Source: Phycisphaerales bacterium (GTDB lineage Bacteria; Planctomycetota; Phycisphaerae; Tepidisphaerales; Tepidisphaeraceae). From it: a stretch of DNA of 6,979 bases. Made by a program: the position numbers and the translations under genes. The stretch spans positions 1 to 6,979 of the forward strand of contig PMAK01000047.1 of assembly GCA_003153655.1 (NCBI GenBank), read 5' to 3'. This document shows, piece by piece, positions 1-4,970 of this stretch. The first letter of the stretch is position 1. Each line of letters begins with the position of its first letter. The notes below the pieces were generated by a model. The model ran no database searches and was not told where the DNA came from. It worked only from the letters and a program-made list of their open reading frames with translations.

Positions 1-885
1 CCACCGGCCCCGATCCAACTCTTCCTCCGTCGTGCTGGCCAACGCGCGCAGTAGGCCTTCCGCCCAAACAAGCTGCTCGAGGGTCGGATACGTTTCACCC
101 TTCGATTTGGTTATGCGCACAAAACTCGGGTAGGCATCCGGCCCGGCGACTACTAATCCGTGTCTTTCCCATGCTTCGCCATCGTCATAGGGGAGATGAT
201 CGATGTCCCCGTAAAGCAGACTCCAGATGCCGCCTCGGGGCAAACCGTGACCGGCGCGGAGATCTTCGTGCGCCTGCCGGGAAGCGACAAAACCCAGGCC
301 GAATGTGTTTCCGCCCGCCCCCAAAACTTGCGTGAATTGCGTCCCCGCCGGGCCTGCCGGGGATTCAATCGCGATCAAATCATCGTCGATCAGATGCCGC
401 CATGGCTTAGCCTCGTAAAACGCCTTGGCGGCGTCGGCGAAGGCGATCACATGGTCCAGGGTCATGCCCGATACGTCGAGCAAACCCGGCTCGGGATCGC
501 CGCTGATTCGTTTGAAGTCCATCATGCTCGCGATGGCGTCATCGAGCATGGGCAGCGATTCGCGCACAACGACCTCGACGCCGACGCGCTCGAGGATTCC
601 CCGCAGTTCGCCCGCCAATTGAGGATCGCGCAATTGAATCTGTCTCGGTAGACCGCCGATGCGCCCGGCTACGCCCCCCAAGGAATTCACCACCAGCGGC
701 ACATAGCTTTCCAGCGGTTCGGTCAACTCAAAGTGCAGGATCATTCCCGTGCGCTGATCCACCCACAGGCACATTCGGGGAAGATAACTTTCCCGGGCCG
801 AGGGGCCGACGCCCATGCGCATCCGCACCACGCCCAATTCAACCACGGTGTTCACAACCGGCGGGATTTCAACATTGTCGCTCAT
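1..885 (-). CDS. Uncharacterised protein, DUF7309/DUF6930-like (partial, C-terminus off the left edge)
   Basis: The reading frame is open without a stop from the ATG at 885-883 to the window edge, giving 295 residues beginning MSDNVEIPPVVNTVVELG. Features resembling the DUF6930/DUF7309 group, from memory of that family, are CLWVDQRTGMILHFEL near residues 40-55 (a Trp and an Asp-x-x-Thr-Gly strand) and, in the second half, PWRHLIDDDLIAIESP followed by GAGGNTFGLGF and GLVVAGPDAYPSF. No signal peptide or membrane segment is seen, so it is probably cytoplasmic; no function is known. The frame stays open upstream to about 1041, with a possible GTG start at 1005. I prefer the ATG because codon third positions become less GC-rich upstream of it. 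No convincing Shine-Dalgarno precedes either start. The gene lies outside the repeat array and may belong to the host backbone. Family assignment is tentative; that this is a real gene is more certain. Confidence 0.72.
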   Translation of the reverse strand, partial: MSDNVEIPPVVNTVVELGVVRMRMGVGPSARESYLPRMCLWVDQRTGMILHFELTEPLESYVPLVVNSLGGVAGRIGGLPRQIQLRDPQLAGELRGILERVGVEVVVRESLPMLDDAIASMMDFKRISGDPEPGLLDVSGMTLDHVIAFADAAKAFYEAKPWRHLIDDDLIAIESPAGPAGTQFTQVLGAGGNTFGLGFVASRQAHEDLRAGHGLPRGGIWSLLYGDIDHLPYDDGEAWERHGLVVAGPDAYPSFVRITKSKGETYPTLEQLVWAEGLLRALASTTEEELDRGRW

Positions 886-1138
886 GGCCCGAATAATACC
901 GACATCACCATGGGCAGTGAAATCGGCTTCCCCAAAGATCACATATTGTCCACACCGTTGGAGCCGGTACTCATGAGCGCACAAAAAGGGTTCAAGGCTC
1001 GTCACGACGCCAGCCGATTGGCATGACCTGGTCAATTTGCGCCGTCGTCATCGGACTACTAGCATAGGATGGGCTCAAGCGCGGGGAGCGCAACTCCCCT
1101 TGGCCTCTGATACGGTTCCTGGCTGATTCTCGCGCGCG
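886..1138. other. Intergenic stretch with one short hairpin
   Basis: No convincing gene is seen here, apart from a possible N-terminal extension of the minus-strand gene up to 1005. A perfect hairpin lies at 1083-1099 (GGGGAG, 5-nt loop, CTCCCC) but has no T-run, so it is not a clear terminator. No IS630 terminal inverted repeat or TA target duplication could be identified upstream of the relic that starts at about 1139. Confidence 0.4.
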
Positions 1139-1500
1139 TTAGGCGCATGTTCGGTTGCGCAACGATTGGAAGCCGGGGCGACTCCCGCCGATGGGGTCTG
1201 CACGCTGCGCGGCAAAGACATCGTTCGCATCCTCAAGCAGGAAATGGGGGTGAAGCACACGCTGGGCAGCCTCTACGGCATGCTGGATCGTCTGGGCTAT
1301 TCTTGTCTTTCGCCCCGGCCGCGTCACGAAAAGAACGATCCCAAGGCCCTCGAGCCGTTCAAAGAACAATCCCCCTTTTTGTTCAGAGGGTGAAAGACGC
1401 GATCGCTCCGCATGGCGGCAAGGTCCGCGTCTTCTTCATGGACCAGGCCGGGTGGCACAAAAGTAAACAACTGAAGTTGCCCAGCAACATCATCCCGGCG
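1139..1500 (+). pseudogene. IS630-family transposase relic, plus-strand copy (internally deleted)
   Basis: The first segment, in the frame ending at 1393, reads RLEAGATPADGVCTLRGKD through LGYSCLSPRPRHEKNDP. This is the winged-helix end of the IS630 DNA-binding region and aligns almost residue for residue with the minus-strand copy next to it. At the run C5T5 (1371-1380) the homologous reading moves to the -1 frame: PLFVQRVKDAIAPHGGKVRVFFMDQ, the strand with the first catalytic Asp. It then jumps directly to AGWHKSKQLKLP, which in the other copy follows the second catalytic Asp. The roughly 85 residues between the two Asp motifs are therefore deleted, possibly across the shared ATGGA. The N-terminal HTH and the C-terminal catalytic Glu region are absent. 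It cannot encode an active transposase. Confidence 0.85.
1371..1380 (+). other. Candidate -1 frameshift site in the plus IS630 copy (C5T5)
   Basis: The zero frame reads TCC CCC TTT TTG and stops 13 nt after the run, at 1391-1393. The homologous protein continues in the -1 frame from the same run. A P-site CCC codon preceded by C can re-pair perfectly one base back. The same switch occurs at the equivalent place in the minus copy. Confidence 0.45.
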
Positions 1501-1555
1501 CGCCGGGATGATTCCGTCGGGCAACTTCAGTGCTTTGCTCTTATGCCACCCTGCC
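1446..1555. repeat. Imperfect inverted repeat joining the two IS630 relics, with a perfect 24-bp central palindrome
   Basis: The arms are 1446-1500 and 1501-1555. Each encodes the same part of the transposase (GWHKSK..LKLP..IIPA) on opposite strands. The central 1489-1512 is a perfect palindrome, ATCATCCCGGCG followed by its reverse complement. The arms have diverged from each other, so this is not a fresh duplication, but the junction falls at the identical codon in both. As RNA or single-stranded DNA it would form a long hairpin. Confidence 0.85.
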
Positions 1556-2383
1556 CCATCCATGATCAGCACGATGTGCTCGTCGGCTTTGCGCTCGGTG
1601 TCAAGGATTCGCAGAACTGATTCATTGTCCCGGTGTCGGCGTTGGGGGCGATCAATGCAGCCGACGCGCCGGTCGCGGGTTCGACCGCGGCGTACAGGTA
1701 GCACCAATCGTACTTGGTCTGGCGAACAGCCGTCGGTCGCGAGCCGGTCCGGGCCCACAGGTTCGTGATTGTTCCCTGTTGGCCGAACCTTGCTTCATCC
1801 ATGAAGAACGTGCGAACTTTACCACCCTGCGGGGCGATGGCACTCTGTACTGCGTCTACAAAAGGGGGGCGTGATCCTTGAACTGTTGGACCGCCGCAGG
1901 GTCATTCTTCTCATGCCTCGGACGCGGCGTCAGGCACGAATACCCCAGTCGATGCAACAGGGCGTAGGCCCCGTCAAGTGTGTATGAGGCTTGGAACTCC
2001 GACTCCAGAATGCGAACCCCATCCTTGCCCCGCAGCGTGCAGACGTTGTCGGCCTCGGTCGGCCCCGCCTCCAGCCGGGTGCGAAAACACGCTTCCTGAT
2101 CCCGCCGGAGTTTGGTTGGCTGGCCCGTGCTCTTACCCGCCAGTAGTTCGTCGGGACCGCCATCCCGGTACGCGTAGACCCAATCCTGCACCGCCCGCCG
2201 CGAACGGCCCAGGGCTCTGGTAATCGCCGGGGCTCCTCGTCCTTCCAATGCCAGCATGACCGCCCGGTATTTGTCTCGCTGCAACGCATCACGCTCGACT
2301 TTGATCCGCCGGCGGAACTCCGCCACATCCCCCGGCTGTCGTTCGATCACCTGCAAGTTACTCCTGGTTAATGCCGGCATCAT
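1501..2383 (-). pseudogene. IS630-family transposase relic, minus-strand copy (frameshifted, C-terminus lost)
   Basis: A two-domain helix-turn-helix N-terminus (MMPALTRSNLQ at 2383, with AITRALGRSRRAVQDWV as a recognisable HTH) runs through a winged helix (TLRGKDGVRILESEF) to QFKDHAPLL and a stop at 1856. In the -1 frame, from the run C6T4 (1869-1860), it continues as VDAVQSAIAPQGGKVRTFFMDEARFGQQG with the first catalytic Asp, then AAVEPATGASAALIAP. At about 1614-1616 one base seems to be missing: the next homologous residues (LRILDTERKADEHIVLIMDGAGWHKSK, second catalytic Asp) lie in yet another frame. Homology ends at KLPDGIIPA at the palindrome, so the third acidic residue and about the last 60 residues are gone. 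The -1 switch could be programmed; the second shift looks like plain decay. Confidence 0.87.
1860..1869 (-). other. Candidate -1 frameshift site in the minus IS630 copy (C6T4)
   Basis: On the minus strand the zero frame reads GCC CCC CTT TTG TAG, stopping immediately, while the transposase continues in the -1 frame as VDAVQSA. The position matches the C5T5 run of the plus copy although the flanking bases differ. Some IS630-family elements are known to have two overlapping frames joined by frameshifting; shared inheritance of an old indel is the alternative. Confidence 0.45.
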
Positions 2384-2584
2384 GCCAGGCCAAAACCAAA
2401 CGCGCCAGGGCGCGCATGGATTAAATCAGATGCGTATAAGGCGCTTAAGATCGCCCTACAGTTCGACAGCCAAAGTCCTAAGGCGGGACGGTAAAAATTG
2501 GCCCGTCCGCAAACTGGCCGCAGGGCTAACGTCGCTCCTGGCAATCGGCTTGCGGCCCTGCAGGGACAATAAGTTAAGCCTAGC
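2384..2584. other. Non-coding stretch between the IS630 relic and repeat A, hairpin-rich
   Basis: I see no credible gene. GGACGG...CCGTCC pairs around an 11-nt loop near 2488-2510. GGCCGCA near 2515 can pair with TGCGGCC near 2551. GCAA/TTGC (2541-2544 with 2550-2553) forms a small hairpin inside a larger partial fold spanning 2523-2580. The outer ends GGGCTAAC (2523) and GTTAAGCC (2573) are partly complementary and loosely recall integron attC ends. This stretch may hold the transposon end as well; no terminal inverted repeat was identified. Confidence 0.4.
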
Positions 2585-2643
2585 CCTGGGTAGACGGCAA
2601 ACAGTCCGTCGGCACAGAATGTCGTGTGCCTGTGAGGAGATTT
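2585..2643. repeat. Structured 59-nt repeat, copy A
   Basis: One of three dispersed copies in the same orientation (others at 3766 and 4903). The shared skeleton on the plus strand is CCTGGRTAGACGG, then CCGTCGGC, then CTGTS and GATTT. In this copy GACGG (2593-2597) pairs with CCGTC (2606-2610) around an 8-nt loop. CGGCA pairs with TGTCG (one G.T) around a 5-nt loop, and CCT..GTAG closes with CTGT.AGG. It lies 10 nt past the stop of the recombinase 3'-end fragment on the minus strand. Function unknown; an attC-like recombination site is the leading idea. Confidence 0.8.
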
Positions 2644-2653
2644 AGGGGGCCAA

Positions 2654-2689
2654 TCTCAGATCCTAATCCGCTCGATTTCATCGAGCGTG
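2654..2689 (-). pseudogene. Detached 3' end of a second tyrosine recombinase gene
   Basis: This 36-bp segment matches 4969-5004 at 34 of 36 positions and encodes the last ten codons and stop of the recombinase (TLDEIERIRI-stop). Both differences are silent: ATT for ATC (Ile), and TGA for TAA (stop). It sits 9 nt after the stop codon of the HEPN gene and leads directly into repeat A, as the intact gene leads into repeat C. It contains an 8-bp perfect inverted repeat, CGCTCGAT-3nt-ATCGAGCG (2669-2687). The silent differences suggest it came from a diverged related gene rather than a recent copy of this one. Confidence 0.85.
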
Positions 2690-2698
2690 GAGGGCACT

Positions 2699-3136
2699 TC
2701 ACGCGAGATGCGGATATCGGCCTGTGATCCAGGCTTCGGCATCCATGGCAAATTGCTTTACTGCCTGCAAACGTTGATCAACATCACTATTGGAGACGCC
2801 GCCGGCAAAGTCGTATTCGCTCTGGTTACGGAGCATTCGGCAGTTGTTGAAATACGATGACAGCATTGCAAACGCCGGGTCGGCGGCCTCCAGAGCGATG
2901 AATGTGTTGTAATGCCCGCCGACCGAGCGGGGGCGATAGCCTTCGGCACGCACGATCATCAATGAAAGCGTCCGGGTCGCGTCGTACGCGAGAATAAAGC
3001 GAATATCGGTCGAAAGGCCGGCGACGGTCACGTTGGCTAGGCTCCGGGAAACGATAGAGCGCAGATTGTCTATTTCACTCTTGCTGGTGGGATCGGCGAT
3101 GACGCATTTTCTATTGAGAAGTTCTGTCCAGGTCAC
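2699..3136 (-). CDS. HEPN-domain protein, likely toxin partner of the upstream MNT nucleotidyltransferase
   Basis: The 145-residue protein begins MTWTELLNRKCVIADP. It is predicted to be all-helical and has RNQSEYD at residues 103-109, in the place of the HEPN active-site motif. In classical HEPN RNases this is R-X4-6-H; here a Tyr (Y108) stands where the His would be, as in a number of MNT-linked HEPN proteins. Known MNT/HEPN pairs act as toxin-antitoxin systems in which the HEPN protein cleaves RNA and the MNT partner neutralises it by nucleotidylation. The start overlaps the end of the MNT gene by 26 nt, indicating translational coupling. The start follows a purine-rich GAACTTCTCAATAG region with no strong Shine-Dalgarno. 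With the His missing, it may instead be a non-catalytic HEPN. The pairing is secure; the activity is inferred. Confidence 0.72.
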   Translation of the reverse strand: MTWTELLNRKCVIADPTSKSEIDNLRSIVSRSLANVTVAGLSTDIRFILAYDATRTLSLMIVRAEGYRPRSVGGHYNTFIALEAADPAFAMLSSYFNNCRMLRNQSEYDFAGGVSNSDVDQRLQAVKQFAMDAEAWITGRYPHLA

Positions 3137-3704
3137 GCTCCGTACCTATCACAAACAGCTTGGGCTTGTCCAGAACCGCCGAGAGAAAATGCTGCTTTCG
3201 CTTGGCCTTGAATTCAGCAGGGGTGAAGATGCTGAGATTGACTTCGCGCCCAAGCTGCACTCCTGCTTGCTGTAACGGGCGCGACAAACGCATCCGCTCG
3301 ACTGTGCCGACGACCATCAGGTCAACGTCACTGTCGGGTTGTTCCCGTGCAGCCGCGATCGACCCATAAACGAACGCGACCTGAATTTCCTTCGCCATCG
3401 GCGACAGCGTCTCCCGCAGCGCCTCAACGAGACCAACGGTTTTAAGAATCAATCCGTGCAGTTCAGGAAAGACCGGGGCATTCTCGTTAGCCTGGAAGAA
3501 AACCATGTGGCCTTTGCGGTAACTTTTGAGCAGGCCCGCCCCGGTGAGCGCTTTCAAATCTCGCTGGACGCCGGAGCGAAGCACACCCAACTGCTTGGCA
3601 AGCTCCGCCGCATACCAAGCACGACCCGGTTGGCCGAAAAGCGCCCCTAGCAGTCGCTGGCGGTTCTTTGGCATCAGAACATCCAATGTGGAAGATGTAC
3701 CCAT
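3111..3704 (-). CDS. Winged-HTH plus MNT nucleotidyltransferase protein (antitoxin of an MNT/HEPN pair)
   Basis: The 197-residue protein has two domains. Residues about 12-70 form a winged helix-turn-helix (AAELAKQLGVLRSGVQRDLK, then LKSYRKGHMVFFQAN as the wing). Residues about 105-165 are a minimal nucleotidyltransferase fold with the GS motif (YGSIAAAR, G114-S115) and the acidic pair D126-x-D128 (DSDVDLMVVG). MNT proteins of this kind transfer nucleotides to, and so inactivate, a HEPN toxin. The HTH suggests this one also binds DNA and may repress its own promoter. The ATG at 3704 has no Shine-Dalgarno and lies within a few bases of the predicted transcription start, so the message may be leaderless. 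It starts 61 nt beyond repeat B in the array direction and overlaps the HEPN gene. Confidence 0.85.
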   Translation of the reverse strand: MGTSSTLDVLMPKNRQRLLGALFGQPGRAWYAAELAKQLGVLRSGVQRDLKALTGAGLLKSYRKGHMVFFQANENAPVFPELHGLILKTVGLVEALRETLSPMAKEIQVAFVYGSIAAAREQPDSDVDLMVVGTVERMRLSRPLQQAGVQLGREVNLSIFTPAEFKAKRKQHFLSAVLDKPKLFVIGTERDLDRTSQ

Positions 3705-3707
3705 ATA

Positions 3708-3741
3708 GTGTACTTATCGACAATTTTTGTGTACTTGTCAA
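3708..3741 (-). promoter_or_regulatory. Promoter and possible operator of the MNT/HEPN operon
   Basis: On the minus strand a perfect -35 TTGACA (3741-3736) is followed after 17 nt by GATAAG (3718-3713), a 4-of-6 match to the -10. Transcription would begin at about 3706, next to the ATG. The 8-mer AAGTACAC occurs twice (3736-3729 and 3715-3708), 21 bp apart, about two helical turns, one copy on each side of the promoter core. This is a plausible site for the HTH of the MNT protein. Confidence 0.55.
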
Positions 3742-3765
3742 TGAAATTCGTACTATCTGTTAATG

Positions 3766-3824
3766 CCTGGATAGACGGCAAACTGGCCGTCGGCATGAAT
3801 TGCCGTGCGTCTGTCCGGGGATTT
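3766..3824. repeat. Structured 59-nt repeat, copy B
   Basis: The best-folding copy. On the plus strand GGATAGACG (3769-3777) pairs with CGTCTGTCC (9 bp, one G.T). Inside, GACGG/CCGTC (3774-3778 with 3787-3791, 8-nt loop) and CGGCA/TGCCG (5-nt loop TGAAT) form two hairpins. The first partly overlaps the closing stem, so the two are alternatives at that edge. It begins 10 nt after the stop of the XRE gene and lies 61 nt ahead of the MNT gene start, which is the position of a cassette 3' recombination site. Confidence 0.82.
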
Positions 3825-3834
3825 GTCAGTATGT

Positions 3835-4116
3835 TCACCTCAGGGCGAAATCAATCCGCTTGCCCAGAAGATGCGCCACCTTGGCCAGCGTGTTGAGGGT
3901 AATGGACGTGTTCTCAGGATCGAGCAAGCGGTCGATGCCTGTTCGGCTGGTTTTCAGGCGTTTGGCCATTGCGGCCTTGCTGATCTTTTGCTGACTCATC
4001 GCCTTTTCGAGTTCATGGGCGAATTTGAACTTGATGGCCGACGCCCTGCATTCTTGCAGAATGCCTTCGTCTTCCAGAAAATCCTCAAACCGGGAACCCA
4101 AATGTTTCTTCTTCAT
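3835..4116 (-). CDS. XRE-family HTH antitoxin, orphan (COG5606-like)
   Basis: The 93-residue protein MKKKHLGSRFEDFLEDEGIL... has an HTH at about residues 40-75 (ISKAAMAKRLKTSRTGIDRLLDP) followed by ITLNTLAKVAHLLG. The opening and the RLLDPEN..ITL pattern match the COG5606 antitoxins, which usually sit right after a RelE/Gp49-like toxin gene. No toxin of its own is present: only 57 nt separate it from the higA stop. It may be a spare antitoxin, a second regulator of the higBA module, or what is left after loss of its toxin. There is no Shine-Dalgarno before the ATG at 4116; a TATGAT at 4128-4123 is a possible -10, but no good -35 accompanies it. It is followed at once by repeat B. Confidence 0.82.
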   Translation of the reverse strand: MKKKHLGSRFEDFLEDEGILQECRASAIKFKFAHELEKAMSQQKISKAAMAKRLKTSRTGIDRLLDPENTSITLNTLAKVAHLLGKRIDFALR

Positions 4117-4173
4117 AATGCCATCATATCAGTCGATTTATTGCTAGTGCGCGATACCGTCGTGACGACCCAG

Positions 4174-4479
4174 TTATTGAATCGCGTGGACTTCCTCGCC
4201 CCGATACCGTCGCACCTTGATCCGATGCTCTTGCTTTCTCGCCGCGGCCAAGTCATAGGCAAGCTGCATCTTGAGCCACGTCTCAGGTGTGCTGCCGAAT
4301 GCTTTCGTCAGCCGAATGGCCATTTCGGGGCTGATCCCGGACTTGCCATTGATGACGTTGTTGAGTGCCTGCCGGGTCACACCAAGCAGCTTCGCTCCGT
4401 CGGTCACGGATAATCCCGACGGTTCAAGGCAGGCGCTTCGCACAATTCGTCCGGGATGGGCTGGGTTTTTCATCGTCAT
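4174..4479 (-). CDS. higA: HigA-family antitoxin
   Basis: The 101-residue protein MTMKNPAHPGRIVRSACLEP has the HigA signature HPGxIxR near the N-terminus and an HTH (LSVTDGAKLLGVTRQALNNVINGK, residues about 23-47), then GISPEMAIRLTKAFGSTPETWLKMQ. HigA binds and neutralises HigB and represses the operon. The frame is open 9 codons further upstream to an ATG at 4506 that overlaps the higB end. The ATG at 4479 is chosen because AGAAGGGA (4493-4486) lies 6 nt before it and because family members begin at this point. It follows higB with a 13-nt gap, giving the toxin-first order that is typical of higBA. Confidence 0.92.
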   Translation of the reverse strand: MTMKNPAHPGRIVRSACLEPSGLSVTDGAKLLGVTRQALNNVINGKSGISPEMAIRLTKAFGSTPETWLKMQLAYDLAAARKQEHRIKVRRYRGEEVHAIQ

Positions 4480-4485
4480 ATCAAT

Positions 4486-4493
4486 TCCCTTCT
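4486..4493 (-). promoter_or_regulatory. Ribosome binding site of higA
   Basis: AGAAGGGA on the minus strand touches the higB stop codon (4495-4493) and lies 6 nt before the ATG at 4479. It supports the shorter higA start and translational coupling to higB. Confidence 0.75.
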
Positions 4494-4771
4494 CAGTGAT
4501 AGTCAATCATTTCCACGTCGCAAGCATCCGTTTTCTCAAAGCGGAAGACGATACGCCAATTGGCCCGCACCGTCACCGACCAGAAGCCCTTCAGATTTCC
4601 CTTGAGCGGATGCAGTCGGTAGCCGGGAAGATTCAGGGCCTCGGGCGACTCTGCTGCATCAAGCACGGACAAAATCTCTTCCACCGTTTTTCGCACGTCT
4701 GGGCGTATCCCTCTCGCGTCACCGCGTTCGTACAAACGCTTAAGACCTCGGTGCTTAAAGCTCTTAATCAT
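4493..4771 (-). CDS. higB: HigB-family toxin (RelE/ParE superfamily mRNA interferase)
   Basis: The 92-residue protein MIKSFKHRGLKRLYERGDARGI matches the HigB opening MIKSFKHKGL. The core reads ALNLPGYRLHPLKGNLKGFWSVTVRANWRIVFRFE and ends VEMIDYH, the usual C-terminus of host-inhibition HigB proteins. HigB is a ribosome-dependent endoribonuclease that cleaves translated mRNA. The length is normal and no disruption is seen, so the toxin is probably functional. It is the first gene of the higB-higA-XRE unit. A TATAAT box ends only 2 nt before its ATG, which is unusually close. Confidence 0.92.
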   Translation of the reverse strand: MIKSFKHRGLKRLYERGDARGIRPDVRKTVEEILSVLDAAESPEALNLPGYRLHPLKGNLKGFWSVTVRANWRIVFRFEKTDACDVEMIDYH

Positions 4772-4773
4772 GA

Positions 4774-4809
4774 ATTATACCATGTAAAGTGACGCTTGTC
4801 ACTTGTCAA
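4774..4809 (-). promoter_or_regulatory. higBA promoter with overlapping operator
   Basis: The minus strand has GTGACA (4802-4797), a 17-nt spacer and a perfect TATAAT (4779-4774). A TTGACA also lies at 4809-4804. The perfect inverted repeat AAGTGAC-4nt-GTCACTT (4787-4804) covers the -35 and is a good candidate for HigA autorepression. Because TATAAT ends 2 nt from the higB ATG, transcription from it would start at or just inside the start codon, so either a leaderless message or use of the upstream -35 with a weaker -10 is implied. Confidence 0.6.
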
Positions 4810-4845
4810 TATTTTCTGCCGCATCTGAATTCTAATCCCTCTAAG

Positions 4846-4867
4846 CCCACATCCTGTGGGGGGGGGG
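4846..4867. other. Hairpin running into a G10 homopolymer
   Basis: CCCAC-5nt-GTGGG (4846-4860) runs straight into ten consecutive G (4858-4867), between higB and repeat C. On the minus strand this is a C10 run about 85 nt upstream of the higBA promoter. Such runs are prone to slippage and to sequencing error. No gene frame crosses it. Confidence 0.7.
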
Positions 4868-4902
4868 ACCACAACGCTCGCGTTGCCATACCGTGAAACA
4901 TC

Positions 4903-4960
4903 CCTGGATAGACGGTCCAATCCGTCGGCGTGAAATGCCGGGTGGCCTGTCGGGGGATTT
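4903..4960. repeat. Structured 58-nt repeat, copy C
   Basis: Third copy, same orientation. On the plus strand GACGG (4911-4915) pairs with CCGTC (4922-4926) around a loop shortened to 6 nt. CGGCG pairs with TGCCG (last pair G.T) around TGAAA, and GATAG closes with CTGTC (one G.T), flanked by CCT opposite GGG. It begins 10 nt after the recombinase stop codon. Loops vary while stems are kept across the three copies, which points to a selected fold. Confidence 0.82.
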
Positions 4961-4970
4961 GCCACATCTC

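Noticed and set aside
160..1026. Plus-strand open frames at 160-651 and 733-1026
   Set aside because: They lie opposite the continuous 295-codon minus-strand frame and their translations look like shadow sequence.
1083..1101. Rho-independent terminator
   Set aside because: A 6-bp GC hairpin is followed by only two T, too few for a terminator.
1610..1620. Second programmed frameshift in the minus IS630 copy
   Set aside because: The frame change at NQF/LRILD has no slippery run and fits loss of one C; treated as decay.
2404..2640. Structured RNA gene (tmRNA, RNase P, group I intron)
   Set aside because: Several hairpins are present but none of the conserved core sequences of these RNAs could be found.
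2585..4960. CRISPR array
   Set aside because: The three repeats are more than 1 kb apart, diverged, and separated by genes; no regular spacers and no cas genes.
4768..4965. Minus-strand 65-codon frame over repeat C
   Set aside because: It runs through the repeat, the G-run and the higBA promoter, with no ribosome binding site and no protein-like composition.
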